Origin: Propionibacteriaceae bacterium
GTDB lineage: Bacteria > Actinomycetota > Actinomycetes > Propionibacteriales > Propionibacteriaceae
Direction: 5' to 3'
Length of the DNA stretch: 11,600 bases
NCBI GenBank assembly: GCA_003158895.1
Contig: PMLO01000101.1
Location: forward strand, 1 to 11,600
Numbering within the stretch: position 1 is the stretch's first letter; the number at the start of each line of letters is the position of its first letter. Shown in pieces: positions 1 through 6,677 of the stretch. The position numbers and the translations under genes are program-made. A model generated the notes under the pieces. That model ran no database searches. It worked only from the letters and a program-made list of their open reading frames with translations, and had not been told where the DNA came from.

Positions 1-453
1 GTACAGGTCGCGCTGACCCATCCCGTCGCCACGTTCGGCGCCCTGGAGCTGCGCGAGCTGCACCCGTTCGAGCTGCCCGACGGCAGCCTCGACGATGTGC
101 CGTACATCGGTGAGCCCGTCACGTACGTGCTGCTCATGGGCAGCGAGCCCGGCGCATCAGAGCCCGACCCGGCCGACGAGGGGCTGCCGGCAGCGTGGAT
201 CGAGCAGGCAGGCGACGCCGAGCGCGGCGGGGCGCGGCTGCGTCCCGCCGACGAGGCGATCACCGTACGGATCCGCGACGGCAAGCCGCTGGTCACGCAC
301 GGTCCGTTCGCCGAGCTCGCCGAACAGGTCGCCGGGTACGACCTGCTCGATGTCCCCGACCTGGACGCCGCGATCGCACTCGCGGCCGCGCACCCGGCCG
401 CGCGCCTCGGCGTCGTCGAGATCCGGCCCCGCTGGCCGATCTGGGAGCAGTGA
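1..453 (+). CDS. Tandem YCII-domain (DGPF) protein, 5' end outside the window
   Basis: The frame is open from base 1 to the TGA at 451-453, so this is the C-terminal 150 residues of a longer protein. From about base 118 there is one complete YCII/DGPF domain: it opens with TYVLLM, carries the diagnostic LVTHGPFAE block (the DGPF motif, here HGPF) near 289-315, and ends with VPDLDAAIALAAAHPAARLGVVEIRP. The segment at bases 1-72 (HPVATFGALELRELHPFE) aligns with the end of that domain (HPAARLGVVEIRPRWPIWE), so I infer a second, upstream YCII domain cut by the edge. A GTG at 97 could give a single-domain protein, but it would ignore this in-frame domain end. YCII proteins are small ferredoxin-like-fold proteins, mostly of unknown biochemical role. 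The sigma gene starts 7 nt after the stop. DGPF proteins are the standard genomic partners of ECF42 sigma factors. Confidence 0.85.
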   Translation, partial: VQVALTHPVATFGALELRELHPFELPDGSLDDVPYIGEPVTYVLLMGSEPGASEPDPADEGLPAAWIEQAGDAERGGARLRPADEAITVRIRDGKPLVTHGPFAELAEQVAGYDLLDVPDLDAAIALAAAHPAARLGVVEIRPRWPIWEQ

Positions 454-460
454 GCCCGGC

Positions 461-1747
461 ATGGACGAGTCCGATCCTTCGGCGGCGCTGGCTGACGCGT
501 TCGCGACCGAATGGGGTGCCGTGGTCGCGACGCTGATCCGCGTCACCGGGGATTGGGCTCTCGCTGAGGACAGCGCGGCGGAGGCCTTCGCGATCGCTGC
601 GCAACGATGGCGGGGCGACGGGGTGCCCCGGCGTCCAGGTGCGTGGCTGAGCACCACTGCCCGCAACGCGGCCGTTGACCGTATGCGTCGACGGGCGGCC
701 GAGCAGCGTGCGCTGTACCGGGTGGCGGGCGACCCGACGACTGGGCTCTGGGCTGACGAGGACCTCGAGCCGGACCAGGGCGGAATGGCCGCCTGGGCGC
801 ATCCGGCGTCCGGCGAGGGTATGGGTGACGACCGGTTGCGGCTGGTCTTCACCTGCTGCCATCCGGCGCTGCCGCTCGAGGGCCGGGTCGCGTTGACGCT
901 CCGTACGCTGGGTGGGTTGGAGATCGTCGAGGTGGCTGCAGCGTTCGGGGTCACCGAGTCGACCATGGCGAAACGCCTTGTCCGGGCGCGACAGAAGATC
1001 GTCCACGCACGGATCCCGTACCGCGTCCCGTCCCCCGACGAGCTGCCCGAGCGGCTCGAAGGGGTGCTCGGAGTCCTCTACCTGGTATTCACCGAGGGGT
1101 ACGCGCCGACGTCCGGGGCCGCGGTGCGCACGGACCTGTCGGCCGAGGCGATCCGGCTCGCGGCCCAGCTGGCTGCGCTGCTGCCCGGTGAGTCCGAGGT
1201 ACATGGTCTGATCGCCCTGATGTTGCTGCACGACTCCCGCCGTGCGGCACGGGTGACGCCCGACGGCGGCCTCCTACCGCTCGAGGAACAGGACCGTACG
1301 CAGTGGAACGCTGAGCAGATCGCGCGCGGGCTGGCTGCGTTGGATGCGGGGTTGCGGGCCGCGACGGGACGCGTGGCCGGTCCGTACCTGCTCCAGGCCT
1401 CGATCGCGGCGTGCCATGCCACCTCGCCGACGCCTGATGCGACGCCGTGGCCGAGGGTGGTCGAGCTCTACGACGCGCTCGTGTCGATCGGTCCGTCCGC
1501 TCACGTCCTCCTCGCGCGTGCCATCGCCGTGGGCATGGCGCAGGGGCTGGACGCCGGGCTTGCGGCCCTGTCCGTCCGCGACGACGCACCTCGCGGACTA
1601 CGCCTGGCCGCGGAAGCGGACCTGCTACGCCGGTACGGGCGCGTGGCCGATGCGGCCGTCGCGTATCGCGCGGCTGCTGATCACAGCGACGGCGCGCAGC
1701 GGGCGTTTCTCGAACGGCGTCTCGCGGAACTCGAGGCGTCGGGCTAG
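461..1747 (+). CDS. ECF sigma factor, ECF42-like, with DUF6596/TPR-like C-terminal extension
   Basis: This is a 428-residue RNA polymerase sigma factor, far longer than a minimal ECF sigma of about 200 residues. Residues about 11-80 are sigma region 2, including the helix AWLSTTARNAAVDRMRRR. DDRLRLVFTCCHPAL (123-137) is a family signature, and sigma region 4 (138-185) carries the helix-turn-helix FGVTESTMAKRLVRARQKI. The rest is the extension typical of this group: LYLVFTEGYAPTSG (206-219), then helical TPR-like sequence to the end with LQASIAACHA (311-320). ECF42 proteins are known to sit beside DGPF genes and to lack a dedicated anti-sigma factor; the extension is thought to be needed for activity. 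The ATG at 461 is chosen because sigma region 2 begins just after it, the upstream gene ends at 453, and a weak GGGAG lies at 443-447. Longer in-frame starts would overlap the YCII gene. The gene is intact although a transposase fossil begins right after its stop. Confidence 0.93.
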   Translation: MDESDPSAALADAFATEWGAVVATLIRVTGDWALAEDSAAEAFAIAAQRWRGDGVPRRPGAWLSTTARNAAVDRMRRRAAEQRALYRVAGDPTTGLWADEDLEPDQGGMAAWAHPASGEGMGDDRLRLVFTCCHPALPLEGRVALTLRTLGGLEIVEVAAAFGVTESTMAKRLVRARQKIVHARIPYRVPSPDELPERLEGVLGVLYLVFTEGYAPTSGAAVRTDLSAEAIRLAAQLAALLPGESEVHGLIALMLLHDSRRAARVTPDGGLLPLEEQDRTQWNAEQIARGLAALDAGLRAATGRVAGPYLLQASIAACHATSPTPDATPWPRVVELYDALVSIGPSAHVLLARAIAVGMAQGLDAGLAALSVRDDAPRGLRLAAEADLLRRYGRVADAAVAYRAAADHSDGAQRAFLERRLAELEASG

Positions 1748-1748
1748 T

Positions 1749-1957
1749 GCCGCGTGTATCGACCTGGTCCAGGTCGGGTTCTCCGTCATCGAACGCCAGG
1801 CGATCCACCTCGGGACTACACCTCGGTCAAAGACCTCAACCCAAGTTCCGCGCCTTCATCGACGCATGGAACGACCGGGCCCGCCGTCGGGTCGAAAGTC
1901 GCCGACGAGATTCTCACGAAGGCCAACCGCAAGGACAGCGTCAGACACGCGCACCTG
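1749..1957 (+). pseudogene. IS630-family transposase, C-terminal remnant with several frameshifts
   Basis: No single frame is coding, but consecutive pieces in different frames rebuild the C-terminus of an IS630-type DDE transposase. Bases 1755-1817 read CIDLVQVGFSVIERQAIHLGT, 1814-1840 read DYTSVKDLN, 1840-1884 read PKFRAFIDAWNDRAR, 1892-1936 read SKVADEILTKANRKD, and 1941-1952 read SDTR. From memory, the family pattern is a WLNLVE-like segment with the catalytic Glu, then IxRQAIxRG, SVKDL, IDxWN, TADEILxKA and a terminal SDTRH. That needs at least four frame changes in about 200 bases. The upstream DD part is absent, because the sigma gene occupies that DNA. The piece is a fossil, probably left by an old insertion just 3' of the sigma gene. 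The exact right end is uncertain. Frame order and motif order agree throughout, so chance is unlikely. Confidence 0.85.
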
Positions 1958-1982
1958 CAAGCTGCTTCGTCGGTTTGGACGG

Positions 1983-1994
1983 GAGTTGTGGTCG
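1983..1994 (+). repeat. Solo 12-bp copy of the palindrome arm
   Basis: GAGTTGTGGTCG here is identical to 2034-2045, inside the left arm of the palindrome 40 bases downstream. The bases that follow (CTATCACGAC) give only a 4-bp inverted match, so this copy looks like a decayed or partial element. Confidence 0.6.
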
Positions 1995-2029
1995 CTATCA
2001 CGACGGTCTTCCGGGCTTACGGAGGCTGT

Positions 2030-2088
2030 ACGAGAGTTGTGGTCGTTCTGAGGCCGAATCGGGCACTCAGAACGACCACAACCCTCGT
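2030..2088. repeat. Long palindrome (17-bp perfect stem, 22 of 23 pairs overall)
   Basis: GTTGTGGTCGTTCTGAG at 2036-2052 is the exact reverse complement of 2066-2082. Past one mismatch (A2035/C2083) the pairing continues five more bases on each side to 2030 and 2088. The 13-nt centre can add a GCC/GGC mini-stem (2053-2055 with 2062-2064). It lies between convergent genes (sigma factor and Sir2) just after the IS630 remnant, so it could be a bidirectional terminator, a dispersed palindromic repeat, or the end of a mobile element. There is no clear T-run. The stem itself is certain; its function is not. Confidence 0.8.
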
Positions 2089-2385
2089 CGAATCGTTCGC
2101 GGCTGTCGCGACCCCCGCCATACCGACAACAAGTCTCGTTGAAACGGGCTGGTGCTGCGACAGCGCGTGTCAGCAGTCCGCCGAATGGCAGCGGCGGGTG
2201 AGGGGCCTTGTGGCCCGTCGCCGAAGACCCTTGGTGGTGGGCGCGGCCGGGCACGCATCTCGCGGCGTTGCCGAAGCTCGTCAGGCGACTGGTAGGCCTA
2301 CGCTCCGGCGCCGTGCGGGACGCACCCGGACCATGCCAACCGTGGAGGACCTTCAGCGACGCGGCGCCAGCTGGCTGCCCTCGGA
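2089..2385. other. Intergenic stretch without recognisable gene
   Basis: These roughly 300 bases follow the palindrome and end at the Sir2 stop codon. Frames are open here on both strands, but none gives a recognisable motif, a good ribosome binding site or a bias clearly different from composition. Minor structures are a 5-bp hairpin, GGGCC / GGCCC, at 2203-2216 and TCGCG / CGCGA at 2097-2111. The stretch may be further decayed mobile DNA, but I cannot show that. Confidence 0.5.
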
Positions 2386-3162
2386 TCATGGTGCCGGCTC
2401 GGCTGACGCCTCATCGGCTAACAGCCTTGGCAGTACTGATTCGATGCGCTCGCGGATGACCGCCCAGGCGTAGTGGTCGTAGTCGGTCTCCTCGGCGTTG
2501 ACGATCACCGCGCGGGCGCCGGAGCGGAGCGCCAGCGGAAGCAGCCCGGCCGCCGGATACACGGCGAGCGAGGTTCCGACCGCGAGGAACACGTCGCAGT
2601 CCGAAGCCGCCGCGACCGCAGCGTCGATGACCTCCGGGTCCAGGTTCTCCTCGAACAGGATCGTCGTCGCGCGGACGATCCCGCCGCACGCCGGGCAGTT
2701 GGGGTCGTCCTCACCCGCCTGTACACGCTCGAGCATCTCCGTCATCGGCCCCGTGCGACGGCACGACTCGCACCGCCAGCGCCGGGCGTTGCCGTGCAGC
2801 TCGATGACATTCGTCGACCCAGCGAGCTGGTGGAGACCGTCGGTGTTCGACGTGATGATCGCGCGGAGACGCCCGGACCGCTCCGCGTCGGCCAGCGCTC
2901 GGTGCGCGTCGTTGGGCTCGGCGGAGAACACCGGCGACCATGTACGACGCTGCCAGGCCGCCTTCCGTACCGCCGGGTCGCTCAGGTAGTACGACAGCGT
3001 CGACACCCGCTCGGCCTCGGGGTCCAGGGTCCAGACGCCCTGCGGCCCGCGGAAGTCGGGAATACCCGATGCCGTCGACATGCCTGCGCCGGTGAGCACC
3101 GTGATCTGCTCGGCATCGGCCAGCATGCGGTGCGCGGTCTCGAACGCGGTGTGCTCTTCCAC
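2386..3162 (-). CDS. Sir2-family NAD+-dependent protein deacylase
   Basis: The 258-residue product has the sirtuin motifs in order: NAD-binding TGAGMSTASGIPDFRG (24-39), the active-site strand TSNTDGLH (104-111), catalytic His123 in ELHGN, a Cys4 zinc site (C131, C134, C156, C159), GTSLAVYPAAGL (196-207) and VNAEETDYD (221-229). Sirtuins remove acyl groups from protein lysines while consuming NAD+, releasing nicotinamide and O-acyl-ADP-ribose; this one should be cytosolic. Two motifs differ from the textbook form: TQNID is TSNTD, and the usual FGE after the zinc module is FEE (FEENL, 170-174). His123 and the Asn and Asp of the strand are kept, so activity is plausible but substrate choice may differ. 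The start is GTG at 3160-3162 without a clear Shine-Dalgarno; no better upstream start is evident. It is the downstream gene after the PBP, 68 nt apart, on the same strand. Confidence 0.93.
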   Translation of the reverse strand: MEEHTAFETAHRMLADAEQITVLTGAGMSTASGIPDFRGPQGVWTLDPEAERVSTLSYYLSDPAVRKAAWQRRTWSPVFSAEPNDAHRALADAERSGRLRAIITSNTDGLHQLAGSTNVIELHGNARRWRCESCRRTGPMTEMLERVQAGEDDPNCPACGGIVRATTILFEENLDPEVIDAAVAAASDCDVFLAVGTSLAVYPAAGLLPLALRSGARAVIVNAEETDYDHYAWAVIRERIESVLPRLLADEASAEPAP

Positions 3163-3187
3163 GCTGCCGACGGTACCGCTGTCGACA

Positions 3188-3211
3188 GGGTTGCGAGTTG
3201 TCCCGCGACCC
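3188..3211 (-). terminator. Possible hairpin between PBP and Sir2 genes
   Basis: GGGTTGCG (3188-3195) and CGCGACCC (3204-3211) form an 8-position stem with one non-Watson-Crick position around an 8-nt loop, 20 nt after the PBP stop. There is no T-run. It may reduce read-through into the Sir2 gene; the evidence is weak. Confidence 0.3.
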
Positions 3212-3230
3212 CCTGGGGGCCTGTTGGCGG

Positions 3231-5234
3231 TCAGCTCAGCAGTTGTTTGATGATCGGACCGGCGGTGCCCGAGCCCGAGCTGCCGTCCTTGACCCAGACG
3301 GCGATCGCAAGGTCGTTGCTCGTGAAGCAGATCATCCAGGCGTGTGTGGGGAGCGAGGCTCCGGTGCCGTACTCGGCCGTGCCGGTCTTCGCGCCGAGAG
3401 CCAGACCCTTGAGTACGCGCCCGGAGCCGGTCTGGACGGTGTACTCCATGACCTGCTGGAGCGTGGCCGCCTCAGCGGGGGTGAGCGGCGCCGCGGTCGA
3501 GGTGGGCTTCGTCTCCTCGACGAGGTACGGGATCACGGTGTGCCCAACGGCCACCGAACTCGTGAGCCCTGCCATCGTCACCGGCGACGCCAGAACGCCG
3601 CCCTGCCCGATGAACTCCTGCGCCTTCTGGGCGCTCGACGCCGGTTTCGGCACGATGCCGTAGTTGACGGGGAAGCCCGCGTCGTAGTCGACGCCGACCC
3701 CGAGGCTGGCTGCCGCCGCCTGCAGGTCGGGCCCGGCGATCGTCCCGTACTCGTTGATGAACGCGGTGTTACACGACTGTGCGACCGCGTCCTTGAGCGG
3801 GATCCGGCCGACCTTCGAGGACGGGAAGTCGGAGTAGTTGTGAAACTTCTGGCCGTCGACGTTCGCCGACGACGTGCAGTTCATGATCGTGTCGGCAGTG
3901 AAGCCCTTGCGGATGAGCGCCAGCGAGGTGGCGATCTTGAACGTCGAGCCCGGCGCGTACTGACCGAACGTCGCGTCCGGCTGCCCCGCGCTGCCCGGCG
4001 AGTTCGCGACAGCGAGGATGCCGCCCGTGGACGGCCGGATGATGGCCACGGCGGCAGGTCCGGCGATCGCCTGCATGACCGCCTCGGCCTTCTGCTGAAG
4101 ATCGAGGTCAAGGCTGAGGGTGAGGTCCTTGCCCTGTACAGGGTTGGTCGAGTACACGACCACCGGCGTCACCGACGCCGCGGCGGTGGCGGACGTCGCC
4201 GTCGAGGAGCTCGCGCTCGCCGTCGACGAGGAGCTGCTCGACGCGGATGCCGACGCCTTGGACGCGGATGCCGAGGCGCTCGCGGAAGACGTGGGCGAGC
4301 TGGCGGCTGTCGTGCGGCGGCCGGCGATCGTCACCTTGTCCCCAGGGGTGCCGCGCAGCTGGGCGTCGTAGCGCCGCTGGAGGCCGGTCAGCCCGACCTG
4401 GTCGCCGGAGAGGACGGCTCCCTTCGACGCGGTGATGATCTCGCTGGTCGCATCGCCGATCACGCCGATGACCTCAGGCGCGAGCCCGTCGGTGACCGGG
4501 AGGATCGCCGTACCTTCCACGCCGATTGCCCCCGTGATGCTCGCGACCTGTGCCGGCACACTGCCCTGGCGCAGCGTGATGGCCAGCACGAACGCCTTGG
4601 CGGAGGAGTTGGCGACCTGCGTCGCGTACTTGTCGGGGTCGATCCCCACCACGCCTGCGAGCGCTCTCGCGGAGGCGACAGCCGCGTCGCCGCTCACGCG
4701 GGTCTTGTCGATGCCGACCTTGACGACCGTGAACTGCTCCACCAGCGCCTGGTTGTTCGCGCCGATGATGGCGCCGCGCTGGGCGGTCGTGTGCGTGTGC
4801 ACCAGGCGGTTCGTCGTGTTGAGCTGGGAGAAGACGACCGCGGGGGACCACTCGACCTTCCAGCCCTGGCCGTTATCGATCAGCGGCACGGTCACGTCGT
4901 ACGTCCACGGCGCGCTCGGCAACGGCCACGAGTAGTGGAGCACGGCCGAGGCGTTGGGATTGGCGGGGTCGTACGTGATCACGCCCGGCGTCACCGTCGG
5001 TGTGATGCCGTCCATCCCGGCGACGATCAGGGCGAGCTCGGCCTGTGCGGCGGTGGGCGAGGACGCCAGCGGTGCGCTGGAGACATCGAGGGAGCTGAGG
5101 GAGATGGCCATCGCGGACACGGCGTCGTCAGCGACGGGCAGGTTGAGCGCCGGCTTGTTCGGAGCCTTCGAGCATCCCGCGAGCAGGGCCACGACGAGCA
5201 CGAGAGCAAACAGCACCTGCCGTGGTCCACGCAT
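3231..5234 (-). CDS. Penicillin-binding lipoprotein (class B transpeptidase with MecA_N/NTF2-like domain)
   Basis: The 667-residue protein crosslinks peptidoglycan at the outer face of the membrane. A lipoprotein signal covers residues 1-21 with lipobox LAGC, so Cys21 should be lipidated. Residues about 35-145 resemble the NTF2-like MecA N-terminal domain, and about 150-305 the PBP dimerisation domain. The transpeptidase domain (about 360-667) carries all three catalytic motifs: S430-T-F-K433, S487-C-N489 and K616-T-G618 (GAKTGTAEYG). The architecture matches the actinobacterial family that includes the M. tuberculosis penicillin-binding lipoprotein Rv2864c. Residues 308-356 form an odd, almost pure Ser/Ala/Thr linker between the dimerisation and transpeptidase domains. 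The ATG at 5232-5234 is well supported: a strong GGAGGAGG (5240-5247) lies 5 nt upstream. The gene is divergent from the Eis-like gene and upstream of the Sir2 gene. No truncation is seen. Confidence 0.94.
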   Translation of the reverse strand: MRGPRQVLFALVLVVALLAGCSKAPNKPALNLPVADDAVSAMAISLSSLDVSSAPLASSPTAAQAELALIVAGMDGITPTVTPGVITYDPANPNASAVLHYSWPLPSAPWTYDVTVPLIDNGQGWKVEWSPAVVFSQLNTTNRLVHTHTTAQRGAIIGANNQALVEQFTVVKVGIDKTRVSGDAAVASARALAGVVGIDPDKYATQVANSSAKAFVLAITLRQGSVPAQVASITGAIGVEGTAILPVTDGLAPEVIGVIGDATSEIITASKGAVLSGDQVGLTGLQRRYDAQLRGTPGDKVTIAGRRTTAASSPTSSASASASASKASASASSSSSSTASASSSTATSATAAASVTPVVVYSTNPVQGKDLTLSLDLDLQQKAEAVMQAIAGPAAVAIIRPSTGGILAVANSPGSAGQPDATFGQYAPGSTFKIATSLALIRKGFTADTIMNCTSSANVDGQKFHNYSDFPSSKVGRIPLKDAVAQSCNTAFINEYGTIAGPDLQAAAASLGVGVDYDAGFPVNYGIVPKPASSAQKAQEFIGQGGVLASPVTMAGLTSSVAVGHTVIPYLVEETKPTSTAAPLTPAEAATLQQVMEYTVQTGSGRVLKGLALGAKTGTAEYGTGASLPTHAWMICFTSNDLAIAVWVKDGSSGSGTAGPIIKQLLS
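4170..4313 (-). repeat. Low-complexity Ser/Ala/Thr linker coding repeat in the PBP gene
   Basis: Residues 308-355 of the PBP are almost only Ala, Ser and Thr, with runs such as SASASASASKASASASSSSSS. At DNA level GACGCGGATGCCGA recurs at 4240-4253 and 4261-4274, a 21-bp in-frame period, which fits growth by replication slippage. It lies exactly between two folded domains. Confidence 0.85.
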
Positions 5235-5373
5235 GGCTACCTCCTCCAGATGTCAGGCTAACGGGCCGCTCAGACATCCTCTGTCAGCCCCCTGCGCGCG
5301 CCTTCTGTGAGTTCGCCGAGCTTCCGTGAAGAATCCGGATGACCGGGACGGCGACCTGCGGCAGAGTGGCGTC

Positions 5374-6612
5374 ATGACCGCTGCCGACGTCGTACTTCTG
5401 GGACCCGACCGCTTTCGCGACATCCTCGATGTGGACACCTGGGCGTTTCCCTCGTCGTACACGCTCGACGAGCAGGTGCAGTGGCCCTCGCCGTTGCCCT
5501 GGGGCCGTACGTACGGTGTCGAGGACCAGACGCAGCCGGGACGGCTGGCGGCCTTCCACACCTCGTACGCGTTCGCGGACACCCCTGTACCGGGCGCCCG
5601 CCTCCCGATCGCCGGACTGACCTGGGTGGCAGTCCACCCGCAGTGGCGCCGCCAGGGCCTGCTGCGCACGATGATGGACGCCCACTTCACGCACTGCATC
5701 GAGCGCGGGGAGCCCGTGTCGATGCTGTTCGCGGCCGAGCCGGCGATCTACGGGAGGTTCGGGTACGGGCTCGCGGCTCGGCAGGTCATGCTGACGGTCC
5801 CGCGAGGCGCCGCGCTGAAGCCAGTGGCTGAGGAGGGGCTGACGGTACGGATCGAGCACTTCGACTTCGCGACCCACGGCGCCCTGGTCGCCCGGCTGCA
5901 CGGTGCGATCGACCGGCCGGGTTGGGTGACGCGGCCGACGGAGGCGCACCAGAGGGCGTACACGAGCGAGATTCCGCCCCGCAAGGGCGAGTTCGAGGCG
6001 CTGCGCATCCTCGTGGTGGAGCGCGACGGGGAACCGGTCGGGTACGCGTTGTTCCGTCGCCAGTTCGCGTGGGGTGCCGCTGGGCCGGCGGGCATCACGC
6101 GCGTGTGGGAGGTGGCAGCCGAGGATCCCGCGATCGTCCACGCCGCGTGGCGGAGGCTGCTGGACTTCGACCTCACGACCGAGGTGATCCCACCGAACCT
6201 CGCGGTGGACGACCCGCTGCTCAGCATGCTTGTCGACGTCCGCGCGACGCAGCCGCGCACGCAGGACAACCTCTGGGTACGGCTCGTCGACGTCGGCGCG
6301 GCGCTCGCCGGGCGGCGGTATCAGGCTGGTCTCGAGGTGGTCCTCGACGTCACCGATGCCGTGCTTCCGCAGAACGCGGGGCGCTGGTCGGTGCGAGCCG
6401 GGGCTGGGCAGGTGCCGGAGGTGGCACGTACGGACCGTACGGCTGATCTCGCCCTCGATGTACGTGAGCTCGGCGCGGTCTACCTCGGCGGCATCTCGCT
6501 GGTCGAGCTCGCCGCCGCGGGGCTGGTCACCGAGCTCGCGCCCGGCTCGCTGGCCGCGGCGTCGACAGCCTTCGGCTGGCACCGTGCGCCCGTTGCGAAC
6601 TGGGTGTTCTAG
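5374..6612 (+). CDS. Eis-like GNAT N-acetyltransferase with C-terminal SCP2-like domain
   Basis: The 412-residue product matches the Eis family in length (Mtb Eis is just over 400 residues) and layout: an N-terminal GNAT domain, a second GNAT-like domain and a sterol-carrier-like C-terminal domain. The acetyl-CoA-binding segment is VAVHPQWRRQGLLRTMM (85-101). Tyr126 in EPAIYGRFGYG corresponds to the general acid Tyr126 of Mtb Eis, and the chain ends in Phe412, fitting the family's use of the terminal carboxylate as general base. Eis enzymes acetylate amines of aminoglycosides, peptides or proteins; the natural substrate here cannot be told. The ATG at 5374 is preferred over an in-frame GTG at 5326 because family similarity begins right after it; upstream residues are charged and unlike the family. 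The ribosome binding site is weak. It is transcribed away from the PBP gene with a 139-nt shared upstream region. It should be cytosolic. Confidence 0.92.
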   Translation: MTAADVVLLGPDRFRDILDVDTWAFPSSYTLDEQVQWPSPLPWGRTYGVEDQTQPGRLAAFHTSYAFADTPVPGARLPIAGLTWVAVHPQWRRQGLLRTMMDAHFTHCIERGEPVSMLFAAEPAIYGRFGYGLAARQVMLTVPRGAALKPVAEEGLTVRIEHFDFATHGALVARLHGAIDRPGWVTRPTEAHQRAYTSEIPPRKGEFEALRILVVERDGEPVGYALFRRQFAWGAAGPAGITRVWEVAAEDPAIVHAAWRRLLDFDLTTEVIPPNLAVDDPLLSMLVDVRATQPRTQDNLWVRLVDVGAALAGRRYQAGLEVVLDVTDAVLPQNAGRWSVRAGAGQVPEVARTDRTADLALDVRELGAVYLGGISLVELAAAGLVTELAPGSLAAASTAFGWHRAPVANWVF

Positions 6613-6631
6613 CCGCATCGCCCAGGGGGGC

Positions 6632-6664
6632 ACGTGGATCGCCACCTGCGCAGCGACGCCACGT
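6632..6664. terminator. Weak hairpin between convergent Eis-like and VOC genes
   Basis: ACGTGG (6632-6637) and CCACGT (6659-6664) pair around a 21-nt loop in the 65-nt gap between convergent stop codons. Its position suits a terminator but the stem is short and has no T-run. Confidence 0.3.
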
Positions 6665-6677
6665 ACCCTTCACGAGC

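Noticed and set aside
95..460. Extended N-terminus of the sigma factor (frame open from 95)
   Set aside because: It fully overlaps the YCII gene in another frame, its composition is an Arg/Ser/Pro-rich shadow type, and sigma similarity begins only after 461.
1754..2473. 239-residue open frame on the plus strand
   Set aside because: Only short pieces match IS630 motifs, mixed with other frames; the rest has no recognisable content and runs into the antisense of the Sir2 gene.
3198..5261. 687-residue open frame antisense to the PBP
   Set aside because: Extremely Arg/Gly/Asp-rich shadow of a high-GC gene on the other strand; the PBP frame has all catalytic motifs and a signal peptide.
5284..6645. 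453-residue open frame antisense to the Eis-like gene
   Set aside because: Shadow composition with no motifs; the plus frame has Eis-family residues throughout.
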